This document shows positions 36,141-46,869 of a DNA stretch of 64,000 bases, one piece after another. The DNA is taken from assembly GCA_025163595.1 (NCBI GenBank), contig CP104100.1, positions 2,604,001 to 2,668,000 on the forward strand, in the 5' to 3' direction. Numbering within the stretch: the first letter of the stretch is position 1; every line of letters begins with the position of its first letter. Position numbers and translations under genes: made by a program. The notes beneath the pieces are model-generated. The model ran no database searches. It had not been told where the DNA came from and was given only the letters and a program-made list of their open reading frames with translations. The DNA is from Phaeobacter sp. G2. Lineage in GTDB: Bacteria; Pseudomonadota; Alphaproteobacteria; Rhodobacterales; Rhodobacteraceae.

Positions 36141-38210
36141 TCAGGGCCGCGACCAGGGGCGATCTCCCGCCAGTTCGTTGGCGCTTATCAATATGCCATT
36201 CTGTGTCATTGCAATGCTGCCAATGCTCCGCAGGCGATCTGGTCCCAGAATCGCGCAGGGTCCCGCAGGCTGAAGCTCCGCATTGGCGACCACCAGATCC
36301 GATGCATGGCAGCCCACAAACGCTTCAGCCTTCCGTTTGCCAGTGATATGTATAATGCGGCGTCCAGAAACCCAGATACCTCTGCCTTTCGCAAGCGCAG
36401 TCCACCGCTGCGCAGCCTCAGCTTGGGACACTGGCGTACCATCTGCGGCCAACCAGCTTTTTGCAGTGTAACCTTGGCTGGTCGCTCGGGACAACGCACG
36501 GCCTTCTGGGGTCAACACCCCGACCAAAGACCCATTGGCTGAAACAAGCAATACTGGCCTATCTGTCTGCCCCCAGATCGCCAGAGACAGCCCAACCAGG
36601 CACAAACCGCCCCAGCGCAGTCCCCCTTTCCAAAGCAGTACAATCAGCGCCCCCAGGGAAAAAAGTGGCAACACCCAAGGACCGGGCATAACCACGCCGC
36701 TTTGTGCATGGGGTAACGCGGCGACCCAATTCGCCACTCCCAATATCCACTCAAGACCTAACTGCAGAAAGAAAACCCCGACCATCTCGGCGCCGATAGG
36801 GGCCAAGCAAAGGGATAAAACCGCAGCAGGAACAACGACTAACCCCATAATGGGAACCGCCAGCACATTGCCGAGAAGCCCATAATGGGACAGAGCATTA
36901 AAATGGGCCGCGCCAAAGGGCGCGGTTGCGATCCCGGCCACTGCCGAGGAAACAACCACCGTCAGGACCGGGTGCAACCAAACGGGGCCCGGTGCCAGCC
37001 GTTGGGTGCGGATCCAGCCAAACACCGCAACCAGCGCCGTGGTCGCAGCAAAGCTCATCTGAAACCCCGGGCTCATCAGCGTTTCTGGCCTGCGCAACAG
37101 GACAAGTGTCGCCGCAACAGCAACCGCTCTCAAGGATATGGCGCGCCGATCCAGCAAAACCGCCACAAACATTACGAAAACCATAATAAAGGCCCGTTCC
37201 GTCGAAATGCTCGCACCAGAGATCCCGAGGTAGACTGCCCCCACCGCAAGCGCCGCCGCTGCGGCGATTTTTTTGATGTTCCACCGCAGGGAAAGTGCGG
37301 GAAATAGGCAAAGAAAAAACCGAAGCGCCGTAAACACGAACCCAGTCAGCAACCCCATGTGGAGCCCGGAAATCGCCAGCAGATGGGCCAGGTTGCTTGC
37401 TCTCAAGGCCTGCAGCTCTTCTGGCGCGACGCCGCTTCGGTCTCCTGCGATGATTGCAGCCGCGAATCCTCCGGTCTTGGCCCCCAAACGATCCTGCACC
37501 GCCCGTGACAGGTGATAGCGAAACCGATGCAGATATAGCCCCTCCTGCGCGGGCTTGAGCACCACGATCGGCACCCGCGTATAGCCATTGGCGCCAATTT
37601 TCATAAACCAGGCATATCGGCGAAAATCAAATCCACCCGGCTCGCTCGGCCCCTGAGGAGGCATCAGATGTGCAGTGGTGGCCACCGTCGCCCCCACTTC
37701 CGGGCTTTCGCTTCCGGCAGCAAGGGACACCCGCACCCGTGCAGGACGCTTGGCTGGCGCCACGCGCGCCAACCGTACATGATCCAGCGTCAGTCTAAGG
37801 GCACCGCGACTGCCACGATCTATGGCAATGATCCGCCCCTCTACGGGCCCATAGTAGCGAAATGTCAGGACCGGTGCCTGCACCAGTGCGGTGCGCGCCA
37901 CCGCAGACAAGAAGCCTAGGCAAATGAGAAGGATCGCCCAGGCGACCATCGCCCGGCTATCCCGGCAGCGCGTCAGTGGCAGAGCCAGAAGGATGGTCAA
38001 GATCAGCAGACACCAGGTTGGAAAACCCGGATCGCTGCGCAGCAGAAAGAACCAACCGATGCCAAGCCCGAGACACACCGGAACCCAGGTCAGCAACACC
38101 CCACGCTGGGCCTGCAGGGTCTGATCAAGGCGCAACAAAATCTGCAAGGTTGCTCCGGCTTCCCTGCCTCGGTACACAGACGGAAAATCCGGCTCATTTT
38201 TGGTTTCCAA
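36141..38210 (-). CDS. comEC: ComEC/Rec2-family DNA uptake channel
   Basis: A 689-residue membrane protein that in naturally competent bacteria carries single-stranded DNA across the inner membrane. The N-terminal DUF4131 region with two hydrophobic segments is followed by the competence domain (about 220-510: [35 protein letters not shown], with [16 protein letters not shown]). The C-terminal region has no recognisable HxHxDH metallo-beta-lactamase motif, so it probably cannot cut DNA itself. This is usual for alphaproteobacterial forms. It converges with lexA, and its ATG is only 14 bases from that of gltX on the other strand. Confidence 0.88.
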   Translation of the reverse strand: METKNEPDFPSVYRGREAGATLQILLRLDQTLQAQRGVLLTWVPVCLGLGIGWFFLLRSDPGFPTWCLLILTILLALPLTRCRDSRAMVAWAILLICLGFLSAVARTALVQAPVLTFRYYGPVEGRIIAIDRGSRGALRLTLDHVRLARVAPAKRPARVRVSLAAGSESPEVGATVATTAHLMPPQGPSEPGGFDFRRYAWFMKIGANGYTRVPIVVLKPAQEGLYLHRFRYHLSRAVQDRLGAKTGGFAAAIIAGDRSGVAPEELQALRASNLAHLLAISGLHMGLLTGFVFTALRFFLCLFPALSLRWNIKKIAAAAALAVGAVYLGISGASISTERAFIMVFVMFVAVLLDRRAISLRAVAVAATLVLLRRPETLMSPGFQMSFAATTALVAVFGWIRTQRLAPGPVWLHPVLTVVVSSAVAGIATAPFGAAHFNALSHYGLLGNVLAVPIMGLVVVPAAVLSLCLAPIGAEMVGVFFLQLGLEWILGVANWVAALPHAQSGVVMPGPWVLPLFSLGALIVLLWKGGLRWGGLCLVGLSLAIWGQTDRPVLLVSANGSLVGVLTPEGRALSRATSQGYTAKSWLAADGTPVSQAEAAQRWTALAKGRGIWVSGRRIIHITGKRKAEAFVGCHASDLVVANAELQPAGPCAILGPDRLRSIGSIAMTQNGILISANELAGDRPWSRP

Positions 38211-38224
38211 AGGCAGATCACCTC

Positions 38225-39625
38225 ATGTCAAAACCCGTCGTCACACGCTTCGCCCCTTCTCCTACAGGCTATTTGCACATTGGGGGTGCCCGCACGGCCC
38301 TGTTTAACTGGCTTTTTGCGCGCGGCCGCGGTGGCAAGTTTCTGTTGCGCATCGAAGACACCGACCGTGCACGCTCCACCCCCGAGGCAACCGCGGCCAT
38401 CTTGCAGGGCATGAATTGGCTGGGGCTGGACCATGACGGCGAAATTGTCAGCCAGTTTGAAGGAGCGAAACGCCATGCGGAAGTGGCCGAACAGCTGCTG
38501 AGTGAGGGCAAGGCCTATAAGTGTTTTGCCACCCAGGAGGAGATTGCCGCCTTTCGCGATGCCGCAAAAGCCGAAGGTAAATCAACGCTGTATCGCTCTC
38601 CTTGGCGGGACGCCAGCGCCGAAAGCCACCCGGATGCCCCCTATGTGATCCGCATCAAGGCTCCGCAGGACGGTGTCACGGTGATCAAGGATCAGGTGCA
38701 GGGGGATGTCACTATTCAGAACGACCAGCTGGATGACATGATTCTGCTGCGCTCGGACGGCACCCCCGTCTATATGCTGGCGGTGGTGGTTGATGATCAC
38801 GATATGGGGGTGACCCATGTGATCCGGGGCGACGATCATCTGAACAACGCGGCCCGCCAGATGATGATCTATAGCGCAATGGGCTGGGATATTCCGGTCT
38901 GGGCCCATATTCCATTGATCCACGGCGCAGATGGCAAAAAGCTCTCCAAACGCCATGGTGCGCTTGGCGCCCAGGAGTATCAGGCCATGGGCTATAGCGC
39001 TGCGGGTATGCGCAACTATCTGGCCCGTCTGGGCTGGAGCCATGGCGATGACGAGTTTTTCACCGATGCCCAGGCGCAGGCCTGGTTCGGGCTGGAGGCC
39101 ATCGGCAAAAGCCCGGCGCGTTTTGACACCAAAAAGCTGGAAAACCTCTCGGGGCAACACATTGCCGTTAGCGATGACGCTGCGCTGCGGCAGGAGATTC
39201 AAGCCTACCTGATCGCAGCTGGCAAATCACCATTGGATGACGTTAAGTCAGCAAATCTTGAACGTGCGATGTATTGCCTCAAAGATCGGGCGAAGACATT
39301 CCCAGACCTGCTTGAAAAAGCTCATTTTGTCCTGACATCCCGGCCAGTTGTGCCGGATGAAAAAGCCGCCAAGGCACTGGTAAATGTATCCGATGGTATA
39401 CTGGCTCAATTGACGCCGCAGCTGCAAAGTGCTAGCTGGGCGCGTGACGATCTTGAGGCGCTTCTTAATACATTTGCCGAAGCCCATGACACCAAGTTCG
39501 GCAAACTGGCCGCCCCCTTGCGGGCCGTGTTGGCCGGTCGTGCCGCAACACCGTCGGTGTTTGACATGATGCTGATCCTGGGCCGTGAAGAAACAATGGC
39601 CCGGCTCAACGACTCCACAGGCTGA
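38225..39625 (+). CDS. gltX: Glutamyl-tRNA synthetase
   Basis: A 466-residue class I aminoacyl-tRNA synthetase that charges tRNA-Glu, and possibly tRNA-Gln. The HIGH block is [21 protein letters not shown] and the KMSKS block is [12 protein letters not shown]. The start at 38225 matches family N-termini ([15 protein letters not shown]). The frame is open far upstream but lies there across comEC on the opposite strand. Its 5' signals overlap those of comEC. Confidence 0.96.
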   Translation: MSKPVVTRFAPSPTGYLHIGGARTALFNWLFARGRGGKFLLRIEDTDRARSTPEATAAILQGMNWLGLDHDGEIVSQFEGAKRHAEVAEQLLSEGKAYKCFATQEEIAAFRDAAKAEGKSTLYRSPWRDASAESHPDAPYVIRIKAPQDGVTVIKDQVQGDVTIQNDQLDDMILLRSDGTPVYMLAVVVDDHDMGVTHVIRGDDHLNNAARQMMIYSAMGWDIPVWAHIPLIHGADGKKLSKRHGALGAQEYQAMGYSAAGMRNYLARLGWSHGDDEFFTDAQAQAWFGLEAIGKSPARFDTKKLENLSGQHIAVSDDAALRQEIQAYLIAAGKSPLDDVKSANLERAMYCLKDRAKTFPDLLEKAHFVLTSRPVVPDEKAAKALVNVSDGILAQLTPQLQSASWARDDLEALLNTFAEAHDTKFGKLAAPLRAVLAGRAATPSVFDMMLILGREETMARLNDSTG

Positions 39626-39755
39626 CCCTGTCCTTAACCGGTCAGTAAGCCTGTTCCTATACCACCTCACCTGCGCGATCCGCGCGCAGGTTCTGCCTGC
39701 ACCGTGCCCGGGATAAAATTCCGGGTATTCGTGCCTGATACAGGAAGGGACATCT

Positions 39756-41051
39756 ATGACCGAGACACAGAAGACCGCAAAGCTCAGCCTGAACGGCCAG
39801 GATTATGAGCTTCCCATTTTCTCGCCTACCGCCGGGCCTGATGTTCTGGACATCCGCAAGCTTTACGCCCAGGCCGGGGTTTTCACCTATGATCCGGGTT
39901 TCACCTCGACCGCCAGCTGTGACAGCACCATCACCTATATCGACGGGAACGAAGGCGTGCTGCTGCACCGGGGCTACCCCATCGACCAGCTGGCGTCTAA
40001 ATCGCATTATCTGGAAGTCAGCTATCTGCTGCTTTATGGTGAACTGCCAACAGCAACTCAGCTGGAAGATTTTGAAGCCCGTGTGACCCGTCACACCATG
40101 GTGCATGAACAAATGCACAACTTCTTCCGTGGCTTCCGTCGCGACGCGCATCCGATGGCGACGATGGTTGGTGTGGTCGGGGCGATGTCTGCTTTCTATC
40201 ACGACTCAACCGATATTGCCGACCCTTGGCAGCGCGAAGTGGCGTCGATCCGCCTGATCGCAAAACTGCCAACCATTGCGGCCATGGCCTATAAATATTC
40301 GATCGGCCAGCCTTTCGTGTATCCGCGCAACGATCTGGATTATGCAGCCAACTTCCTGCACATGTGTTTCTCGGTTCCTGCCGAAGACTACAACGTGAAC
40401 CCGATCCTGAGCCGCGCAATGGACCGGATCTTTACCCTGCACGCCGATCACGAGCAAAACGCCTCGACCTCGACCGTGCGTCTGGCGTCGTCTTCCGGAG
40501 CAAACCCATTTGCCTGTATCGCTGCGGGTATCGCCTGCCTTTGGGGGCCTGCTCATGGTGGCGCCAACCAGGCCTGCCTGGAAATGCTCAAGGAAATTGG
40601 CACGGTTGACCGCATTCCTGAATTCATCGCTCGTGCCAAGGACAAAGACGATCCCTTCCGTCTGATGGGCTTTGGTCACCGTGTTTACAAAAACACCGAC
40701 CCGCGCGCCACGGTTCTGAAACAGTCTGCCGACGAGGTGCTCGAACTGTTGGGCGTCGAAGACAACCCGCTGCTGCAGGTTGCCAAAGAGCTGGAACAGA
40801 CGGCTCTGAATGACCCTTACTTCAAAGAGAAGAAGCTATTCCCGAATGTGGATTTCTATTCCGGCATCATTCTCGAAGCGATGGGTTTCCCCACCTCGAT
40901 GTTCACGCCAATCTTTGCGCTGTCGCGCACCGTTGGCTGGATCTCACAGTGGAAAGAAATGATTGCAGATCCACAGAACAAAATTGGTCGCCCACGTCAG
41001 CTGTATCTGGGTCAGACGTCACGCGACTACGTGGATATCGAAAACCGCTAA
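39756..41051 (+). CDS. gltA: Citrate synthase
   Basis: A 431-residue type I (hexameric, NADH-sensitive type) citrate synthase, the entry step of the TCA cycle. Blocks: [37 protein letters not shown] with the catalytic His, [14 protein letters not shown], and the Asp block [14 protein letters not shown]. The gene follows gltX by about 130 bases and ends at a strong terminator. Confidence 0.97.
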   Translation: MTETQKTAKLSLNGQDYELPIFSPTAGPDVLDIRKLYAQAGVFTYDPGFTSTASCDSTITYIDGNEGVLLHRGYPIDQLASKSHYLEVSYLLLYGELPTATQLEDFEARVTRHTMVHEQMHNFFRGFRRDAHPMATMVGVVGAMSAFYHDSTDIADPWQREVASIRLIAKLPTIAAMAYKYSIGQPFVYPRNDLDYAANFLHMCFSVPAEDYNVNPILSRAMDRIFTLHADHEQNASTSTVRLASSSGANPFACIAAGIACLWGPAHGGANQACLEMLKEIGTVDRIPEFIARAKDKDDPFRLMGFGHRVYKNTDPRATVLKQSADEVLELLGVEDNPLLQVAKELEQTALNDPYFKEKKLFPNVDFYSGIILEAMGFPTSMFTPIFALSRTVGWISQWKEMIADPQNKIGRPRQLYLGQTSRDYVDIENR

Positions 41052-41074
41052 GCGCTTGCTTATTGCGACGTCCA

Positions 41075-41102
41075 AGCCCCGCCGTTTCGGCGGGGCTTTT
41101 TT
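41075..41102 (+). terminator. Intrinsic terminator after gltA
   Basis: AGCCCCGCCG and CGGCGGGGCT form a stem with a TTT loop, followed by a T run. It is 24 bases past the gltA stop. Confidence 0.9.
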
Positions 41103-41259
41103 GTTGGCCCCTTGCCCGAGCAGGTCCCAGCCAGGCGACCTTCAGATTCTGCCAGGTGAGTCGGCAAAATCAAAATCAAGCATTGTTAAGACCCAAAGAC
41201 TGCAAACCAGGTTCGCCACCGATCCACTTGTGACCTTTCAAGAGATTTGGTGCTCTGCG

Positions 41260-41400
41260 ATGAACAATACCCCTCAAGATGATCCATTGTGGAAAATGCC
41301 GGCTGATTTTCGAGTAAAGCCACCTCTAATTTCCTTGTTCTGTGGCTCCAACCAGAGGTATTTTAAAAGAAATCTTAATCACTTTCTGGGGGACGACTAA
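41260..41400 (+). CDS. Possible 46-residue upstream ORF
   Basis: An ATG-started frame of 46 codons whose stop codon touches the ATG of the RTX-repeat gene. The product would have a basic end and no family motif. There is no good ribosome-binding site before it, whereas the site of the RTX gene (GGGGGA) lies inside its end. It may be a coupled leader ORF or only the open 5' untranslated part of the RTX gene. Confidence 0.25.
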   Translation: MNNTPQDDPLWKMPADFRVKPPLISLFCGSNQRYFKRNLNHFLGDD

Positions 41401-42333
41401 ATGATGTGGATGGCTCTTTTGGGTATCGGCCTGGTTGCCGGTATTGCGCTTATCGTCGACGACGATGACGATGCACCTGCCAATGCCGACGGCGGCGATG
41501 ATAACGGTGGGGATACCGGGGGCGGTGATGATACCGGGGGTGGTTCGGAAATCGACCCCTTTATCGGTGCCTCCGGTGATGATGAAATCGACGGCGATGC
41601 TGAGGATAACACGATCCTGGGCAAAAACGGCGAGGACACTCTTGACGGTGGTGAAGGTGATGACCGCGTCTTTGGCGACGGTGGCAAGGACAACGTCGAG
41701 GGCGGCGAAGGCAACGACAGCGTCTTTGGCGGCAATGGCGATGACCTGGTTCAAGGCGGCGAAGGCGACGACCTTGTGCGCGGCGGACGCGATGATGACG
41801 TTCTCATTGACGCAACCGGCACCGACAGGCTTCAGGGCGACGGCGGTGACGATCTGATCATCGCAAGCGGTACCATGGACCCGGATGCAGAAGCGGCTTT
41901 CTTGGCGGATCCAGAACCCGAAAATGGTATTGGCAATTTGCTGGACCAGCTTCAAATCGACTTTTCCGCTGACAGCGATACAGACGGTGACCAGGCCTTT
42001 GGTGGCGCTGGAGATGACACGGTCATTTTTGGCGTCAATGATACCGTTGGCGGTGGCAGCGGAGCGGATACATTTGTGACCGCCTCCTGGCTCGAGGGCG
42101 AAGGCCCTGCAACAGTGACCGATTTTGATCCAGACGAAGATCAATTGATGTATGCCTATGACCCAGCCGCTGGTGAGCCTGACCTCACGGTGGACTTGGT
42201 GGAAAACGGTGATGGCACCTCTGATGCGATTGTCTCTGCCAATGGATCTGAGGTAATTCGCGTGCAGGATCAAGATGATAGCTTTGATCTGGCTGAACAC
42301 GTGCTCTTGCTCAACGGCGTTCGCACGGGCTAA
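41401..42333 (+). CDS. RTX-type calcium-binding repeat protein
   Basis: A 310-residue very acidic protein. Residues about 1-19 are hydrophobic (MALLGIGLVAGIALIV), a signal or anchor. A Gly/Asp-rich spacer (about 20-50) leads to nonapeptide-like RTX repeats at about 58-150 (GEGDDRVFGDGG, GEGNDSVFGGNG, GEGDDLVRGG) and again at about 198-222. These bind calcium as parallel beta rolls. The C-terminal part (about 225-310) resembles the end of other roseobacter RTX proteins (TVTDFDPDEDQLMYAY). It may be secreted or held at the cell surface. No type I secretion genes are near. Confidence 0.85.
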   Translation: MMWMALLGIGLVAGIALIVDDDDDAPANADGGDDNGGDTGGGDDTGGGSEIDPFIGASGDDEIDGDAEDNTILGKNGEDTLDGGEGDDRVFGDGGKDNVEGGEGNDSVFGGNGDDLVQGGEGDDLVRGGRDDDVLIDATGTDRLQGDGGDDLIIASGTMDPDAEAAFLADPEPENGIGNLLDQLQIDFSADSDTDGDQAFGGAGDDTVIFGVNDTVGGGSGADTFVTASWLEGEGPATVTDFDPDEDQLMYAYDPAAGEPDLTVDLVENGDGTSDAIVSANGSEVIRVQDQDDSFDLAEHVLLLNGVRTG

Positions 42334-42358
42334 GAACCACACCGAACAGTCGCCCATG

Positions 42359-42395
42359 GCCTGCGTTGAACCTGCCAGTTCGACGCAGGCTTTTT
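42359..42395. terminator. Intrinsic terminator after the RTX gene
   Basis: GCCTGCGTTGAAC and GTTCGACGCAGGC pair over 13 bases with one G-T wobble and a 6-base loop, then TTTTTCTT. It lies between convergent genes. Confidence 0.88.
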
Positions 42396-42431
42396 CTTGT
42401 CACCCATAGCCTGCAGGGCAAGGTGGCAGCA

Positions 42432-43325
42432 CTAAGCGGCAGTCCCTTGCATTTGCGCCAGCACGCTGGTCGGGCTGCTTGGCGCTTTAGTAAAGAGCGT
42501 CATGTCCACCTCATTGGCGCAACTGACCTCACCGGACAAAATACGGCTGGACATAGAGCGTTCGCTGAGACCATGAGCCTTTATGAGTTCGGCATCCTGA
42601 TGCGGGCGAAACTCCCCCTGAGAGTCGGGATCAGACAGATACTTACCGATCACTTTTGGCACCCGGGTTAGCTTTAGGTTGTTGCCTTTCAATACCGACC
42701 AAAAGAACCCATCCCCCATGGACCGGATCACTTCACCGTTGTTGAAATAGGAGGGGTACCACTTGCCGATGGTATGAACGTTCCATAGCGTCGCAGGGCC
42801 AAAGGTGCCGCGCTCTCCTGTGCCGCTGCCCAAGCGCAGGTTTTCATCCAGTACCGGGGGCCAGTTGGGTTTGAAATGGGTGTAGTCAATATCTGTCAGA
42901 TCAAAGGGCTCTGCCATGTCCTTTTCGTCAAAACAGATTTCCCATTCACCACAGACCAGCGCCGAGTTTGTCTCTAGCGCCGTCCCTGCCAATAGCCCCA
43001 CCGCATCGCGCGCCAGGCGATCATCCATATTCAGGTTCATCACATAGGGCGTCGTCGACAAGGCCGTGCCAGCCGACCAGGCCTCATAGATGCTCAGCGG
43101 TTCGTCGAAACTGTGCCAGGGCGCATCCAGCCAATCAGGTGCCGTGTCGCCGTTGTCAAAAATGTAGCAAGGGTGAACATTCAGCGTCTGGGATTTTAGA
43201 TTCTCCCAATGAGAGCGCAGCAGATCCAGCTTGTTTTTCTGTTGATGCCAAACCGCACAAAAGACTGTCACGATGGGCTGCTGGTCCTGCGAAAGGCTGG
43301 ACAGATTATGGGATGTAAATTTCAC
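42432..43325 (-). CDS. Glycosyltransferase-like protein (GT2-type fold)
   Basis: A 297-residue cytoplasmic protein with a GT-A-like nucleotide-sugar fold: PIVTVFCAVWHQQKNKLDLLRSHWENLK at the start, and the DXD-like NLNMDDRLARDAVG at about residue 100. It may extend a glycan or modify a protein, but the family match is weak. I prefer the GTG at 43325, which has AGGA about 9 bases upstream, over a GTG at 43370. No sugar operon surrounds it. Confidence 0.6.
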   Translation of the reverse strand: MKFTSHNLSSLSQDQQPIVTVFCAVWHQQKNKLDLLRSHWENLKSQTLNVHPCYIFDNGDTAPDWLDAPWHSFDEPLSIYEAWSAGTALSTTPYVMNLNMDDRLARDAVGLLAGTALETNSALVCGEWEICFDEKDMAEPFDLTDIDYTHFKPNWPPVLDENLRLGSGTGERGTFGPATLWNVHTIGKWYPSYFNNGEVIRSMGDGFFWSVLKGNNLKLTRVPKVIGKYLSDPDSQGEFRPHQDAELIKAHGLSERSMSSRILSGEVSCANEVDMTLFTKAPSSPTSVLAQMQGTAA

Positions 43326-43410
43326 GACGATGTATCCTAAAACCTCTAGTACGCCGAGAGGACGATCCACTCAACGCATAGAGTTTTAGGGATTCATGCC
43401 TAATTGACCG

Positions 43411-44187
43411 TTAACGGCCCTCGAATGTTGCGGGGCGTTTTTCAAGAAAGGCGGTGACACCCTCATTGAAATCACGGCTTTTGCCACATTCCCCCTGCAG
43501 GGTCGCTTCAACCGAGAGCTGTTCTGGCAGGCTATTGCCATAGCTGGCGCGGATCGCGGTTTTGATTGCCCCAAACGCCTTGGTTGGGCCATTGGCCAAA
43601 TAGGCCGCGCGCGCGCGCCAATGGGAGTCAAATTCATCATCAGGGACGGCTTCCCAGATCATGCCCCAGTCGCTGGCCTGTTTGGCAGAAATCTTATCGG
43701 CAAACAGCGCGGCGCCCATGGCTTTGGCCAGGCCCATCTGGCGCGGCAAGAACCAGGTACCACCCGCATCCGGCATCAGGCCGATACGGGCAAATGCCTG
43801 CAGGAAATAGGCGCTTTCGGTGGCAATCACCACATCCGCGGCCAGCGCCAGATTGGCACCTGCACCAGCGACAGGTCCGTTAATGACGGACAGGGTTGGC
43901 ACCGGGCATTCATAGATCGCCTCAAGCATTGGGGTGTATTCATCCCGCAGGGTACGTTCCATATCAATATTGCCATTGCCGGAGGCATCGCTCAGATCCT
44001 GGCCCGAGCAAAACGCGCCACCTGCCCCGGTCAGGACAACCGCGCGGGCCTCGCCAGCGGCACGTTTCATGGCATGCGTGATCTCTGCGCGCATCTGGCC
44101 TGTCAGGGCGTTCATCTTGCTTGGGCGGTTCAGCGTAACAATCGCCAGACCATCCTCAAGCGTGTACAGGATTTCCTTGTAGTCCAT
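43411..44187 (-). CDS. Enoyl-CoA hydratase/isomerase (PaaG-like)
   Basis: A 258-residue crotonase-fold enzyme. Blocks: LNRPSKMNAL, GAGGAFCSGQDLSD, PTLSVINGPVAGAGANLALAADVVIATESA, and the catalytic LMPDAGGTWFLPRQMG. The Asp in MPDAGG is characteristic of PaaG (ring-oxepin isomerase of phenylacetate breakdown) and its relatives, but no paa genes are near, so the substrate is not assured. GAGG lies 5 bases before the ATG at 44187. Confidence 0.85.
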   Translation of the reverse strand: MDYKEILYTLEDGLAIVTLNRPSKMNALTGQMRAEITHAMKRAAGEARAVVLTGAGGAFCSGQDLSDASGNGNIDMERTLRDEYTPMLEAIYECPVPTLSVINGPVAGAGANLALAADVVIATESAYFLQAFARIGLMPDAGGTWFLPRQMGLAKAMGAALFADKISAKQASDWGMIWEAVPDDEFDSHWRARAAYLANGPTKAFGAIKTAIRASYGNSLPEQLSVEATLQGECGKSRDFNEGVTAFLEKRPATFEGR

Positions 44188-44312
44188 CAAAGCCTCATAT
44201 GTCTCATTGGCGGGGCGGCGATAGAGACACCGCTTGGCCCAAGTTTATCCGCAACCGTGCCGCAAAGCTGGTAAGGCGAAAAGCCAAACCCCGCGTCACG
44301 GCAGTGAAATTG

Positions 44313-44798
44313 TCACTCGTCGAGAATCCGGCTCAACCGGGACTGTTCTTCATCGCTCAGCCCTTGCTCGCCCTCCTTGGACGCCCGCTCCCGCCCGCGC
44401 ATATAGCCTGCAGCCACGCCCAGGGCCAATAGCAGCATCAAAGGACCAGCAGCCCAGAGCAGCCAGTTGGCGCCAGACGCGGTTGGCCGCAACAGCACGT
44501 ATTCGCCATAGCGCGCAACCACAAAGTCAATCACCTCAGTGTTGCTGTCGCCCTCAACCAGGCGCTCGCGCACCAGAATGCGCAAATCGCGGGCCAGCTC
44601 TGCATTGGACTCGTCGATGTTTTCATTTCGGCAAACCAGGCAGCGCAGGTCTTTGGACAATTCCCGGGCGCGGGCCTCCAGAGCCGGGTCCGACAAGACC
44701 TCATCGGGTTGCACCGCCATAGCGGGCTGCGGCAGGGTTGCCACGGCACAAAACAAGACAAGCGCACAGGCAGAGCCCCAGGTTTTCAGGAAAGTCAT
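44313..44798 (-). CDS. ccmH: Cytochrome c maturation protein CcmH
   Basis: A 161-residue membrane-anchored periplasmic protein that reduces the apocytochrome CXXCH thiols before haem attachment. It starts with a signal sequence (ACALVLFCAVATLPQPAMA). The CcmH/CycL core is LRCLVCRNENIDESNAELARDLR with the redox pair CLVC, and a helix (LLWAAGPLMLLLALGVAAGYM) anchors the C-terminal part. The ATG at 44798 overlaps the ccmF stop by 4 bases. Confidence 0.94.
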   Translation of the reverse strand: MTFLKTWGSACALVLFCAVATLPQPAMAVQPDEVLSDPALEARARELSKDLRCLVCRNENIDESNAELARDLRILVRERLVEGDSNTEVIDFVVARYGEYVLLRPTASGANWLLWAAGPLMLLLALGVAAGYMRGRERASKEGEQGLSDEEQSRLSRILDE

Positions 44799-46765
44799 TG
44801 TGCCGCCACCCCTGCTGGTTCCTTGCTGCCGCCCTGCCCTTTGGCAGCTCCGGCAGCAACGCGAAAGCGGCGGTCGCTCAGGCTGAGGAACCCACCAAGC
44901 GCCATCAACAGGCAGCCACCCCAGATCCAATTGGCCAGGGGTTTGATATAGGTGCGCACGGTCCAGCCGCCGCCCGCTTGTTGATCGCCAATGACCACAT
45001 AGAGATCGCGCAGCAGTCGATAATCGATTGCCGCCTCGGTTGTGGGCATTTTGGCCACCGGATAGTTGCGCTTTTCGGGATGCATGACAGCCAGTTCGCG
45101 CCCGCCCTGGGTCACCGTGATCGTCGCCATGGTGGTAAAGTAGTTCGGCCCGCGTGTGTTCTCGACCCCGTCGAGTGTCAGCTCATATTGGCCAACGGTG
45201 AAGGGCTCACCGATCTGGGCCACGCGGATATCTTCGACATCCCAGGCGGTCAGCCCAGCAATGGCAAAGATGGTAACACCCAGCCCGGCATGGGCGGTGG
45301 CCTTACCCCAATCCGCACGGGGCAGACGCGTCAGCCGCCCAATGCTACCGGTGCGGCCCCATAGATCCACCAGCGCGCCAAACACCACCCAGGAGCCCAG
45401 GAACAACCCAACCGGACCAAGAGCGGACCGCCCAGACTGCATCGCCCAGGCCAACACCGCCAGGGCCACAGCCAGCACAAAGACATAGCGCAGTTTTTTG
45501 ATGGTCCGGCCCAGGTTGCCGCGTTTCCACGGCAACATCGACCCGATGGGAAGGATGGCCCCCAAAAGCACCATAAATGGCGTGAATGCCGCATTAAAGA
45601 ACGGAGGGCCGACCGAGAGTTTCCGCCCAAAGGCCATTTCCGCAACGATGGGCCAAAGAGTGCCAAAGAACACCACAAAGCAGCCAACTGCCAGCAGGAT
45701 GTTATTGGCCACCAACGCGCCTTCGCGGCTGACCAGTCCAAACACACCTCTGGCCTGCATGGCCTGGGCACGGGCCGCAAACAACGTCAGCGCCCCGCCG
45801 GTAAAGAAGGCTAGGATGAACAGAATGAAAATCCCGCGTTCGGCATCATTGGCAAAGGCATGCACCGAGGTCAAAAGCCCAGAGCGCACGATGAATGTCC
45901 CGACCAGCGAAAAGCCAAAGGCCAGGATTGCCAGCAGGATGGTCCAGCTTTTTAGGGACTCACGTTTTTCCACCACGATTGCCGAATGCAGCAGTGCCGC
46001 CGCCAGCAGCCAGGGCATAAAGGAGGCGTTTTCAACTGGATCCCAGAACCAGAAACCGCCCCAGCCGAGCTCGTAATAGGCCCACCAGCTGCCAAGCGCG
46101 ATGCCAATGGTCAAGAAGATCCAGGCCGCCAGCGTCCAAGGGCGCACCCAGCGCGCCCAGGCAGCGTCAACGCGGCCTTCGATCAGCGCCGCGACTGCAA
46201 AGGAAAAGGCCATCGAGAGGCCCACATAGCCCAGGTACAAAAACGGCGGGTGAAAGGCGAGCCCCGGATCCTGCAGCAGCGGATTCAGATCCTGGCCGTC
46301 AAAGGGCGGCACAGCGAGACGCAGGAACGGGTTGGACGTAAACAGAATAAAGGCAAAGAACGCCACTCCGATAGCAGCCTGTACTGCCAGAACGCGGGCC
46401 TTCAAGGTCTGCGGCAAGCCACCTCCAAACACCGAGGCCACCGCGCCAAACAAGGCGACAATCAGCACCCAGAGCAGCATCGAGCCCTCATGGTTGCCCC
46501 AAGTTCCCGAGATTTTATACAGCATCGGTTTGGCGGAATGGCTGTTCAGCATCACCAGCCGCAACGAAAAATCCGAGGTCACAAAGGCCCAGACCAGGGC
46601 CCCAAAGGCAAAGGCGGTAAAAAAGAACTGCGCCTGTGCAGCGGGTTCGGCCACGGCCATCCAGCCGGGCCAGCGTTTATGGGCACCAATCAGAGGAACC
46701 ACCATTTGAACAATGGCAACCATGAAGGCGAGGATGAGGGCGAAATGTCCGAGCTCTGTAATCAT
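44795..46765 (-). CDS. ccmF: Cytochrome c haem lyase subunit CcmF
   Basis: A 656-residue polytopic inner-membrane protein that with CcmH joins haem from CcmE to apocytochrome c. The haem-handling block WGGFWFWDPVENASFMPWL is clear, preceded by WAYYELGWGG, with about 15 hydrophobic segments and conserved periplasmic His residues. The start at 46765 (MITELGHFALILAFMVAIVQ) is typical of the family. It has no good ribosome-binding site and follows an inverted repeat directly. Confidence 0.95.
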   Translation of the reverse strand: MITELGHFALILAFMVAIVQMVVPLIGAHKRWPGWMAVAEPAAQAQFFFTAFAFGALVWAFVTSDFSLRLVMLNSHSAKPMLYKISGTWGNHEGSMLLWVLIVALFGAVASVFGGGLPQTLKARVLAVQAAIGVAFFAFILFTSNPFLRLAVPPFDGQDLNPLLQDPGLAFHPPFLYLGYVGLSMAFSFAVAALIEGRVDAAWARWVRPWTLAAWIFLTIGIALGSWWAYYELGWGGFWFWDPVENASFMPWLLAAALLHSAIVVEKRESLKSWTILLAILAFGFSLVGTFIVRSGLLTSVHAFANDAERGIFILFILAFFTGGALTLFAARAQAMQARGVFGLVSREGALVANNILLAVGCFVVFFGTLWPIVAEMAFGRKLSVGPPFFNAAFTPFMVLLGAILPIGSMLPWKRGNLGRTIKKLRYVFVLAVALAVLAWAMQSGRSALGPVGLFLGSWVVFGALVDLWGRTGSIGRLTRLPRADWGKATAHAGLGVTIFAIAGLTAWDVEDIRVAQIGEPFTVGQYELTLDGVENTRGPNYFTTMATITVTQGGRELAVMHPEKRNYPVAKMPTTEAAIDYRLLRDLYVVIGDQQAGGGWTVRTYIKPLANWIWGGCLLMALGGFLSLSDRRFRVAAGAAKGQGGSKEPAGVAAQ

Positions 46766-46781
46766 GACTATGTCTATAGTC
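46766..46781. repeat. Inverted repeat abutting the ccmF start codon
   Basis: GACTAT-GTCT-ATAGTC has perfect 6-base arms and lies immediately before the ccmF ATG (which begins at 46765, minus strand). It takes the place where a ribosome-binding site is expected. It could hide or replace one, or be an operator. Confidence 0.5.
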
Positions 46782-46869
46782 TTTACCGCGAAGCGGGCCA
46801 ATGGGAAAACCCGCGTCCAGCCGCCGCAGCCCCTTCACTTTTGGGCAGAATTCAGCCCAGCAAACAAAA

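Noticed and set aside
41681..41810. Repeats resembling a CRISPR array
   Set aside because: They are in-frame RTX nonapeptide codons with variable third bases, not identical repeats with spacers.
41326..42357. Minus-strand frame of 343 codons opposite the RTX gene
   Set aside because: The plus strand has clear RTX repeats; the mirror frame arises from the regular Gly-Asp codons.
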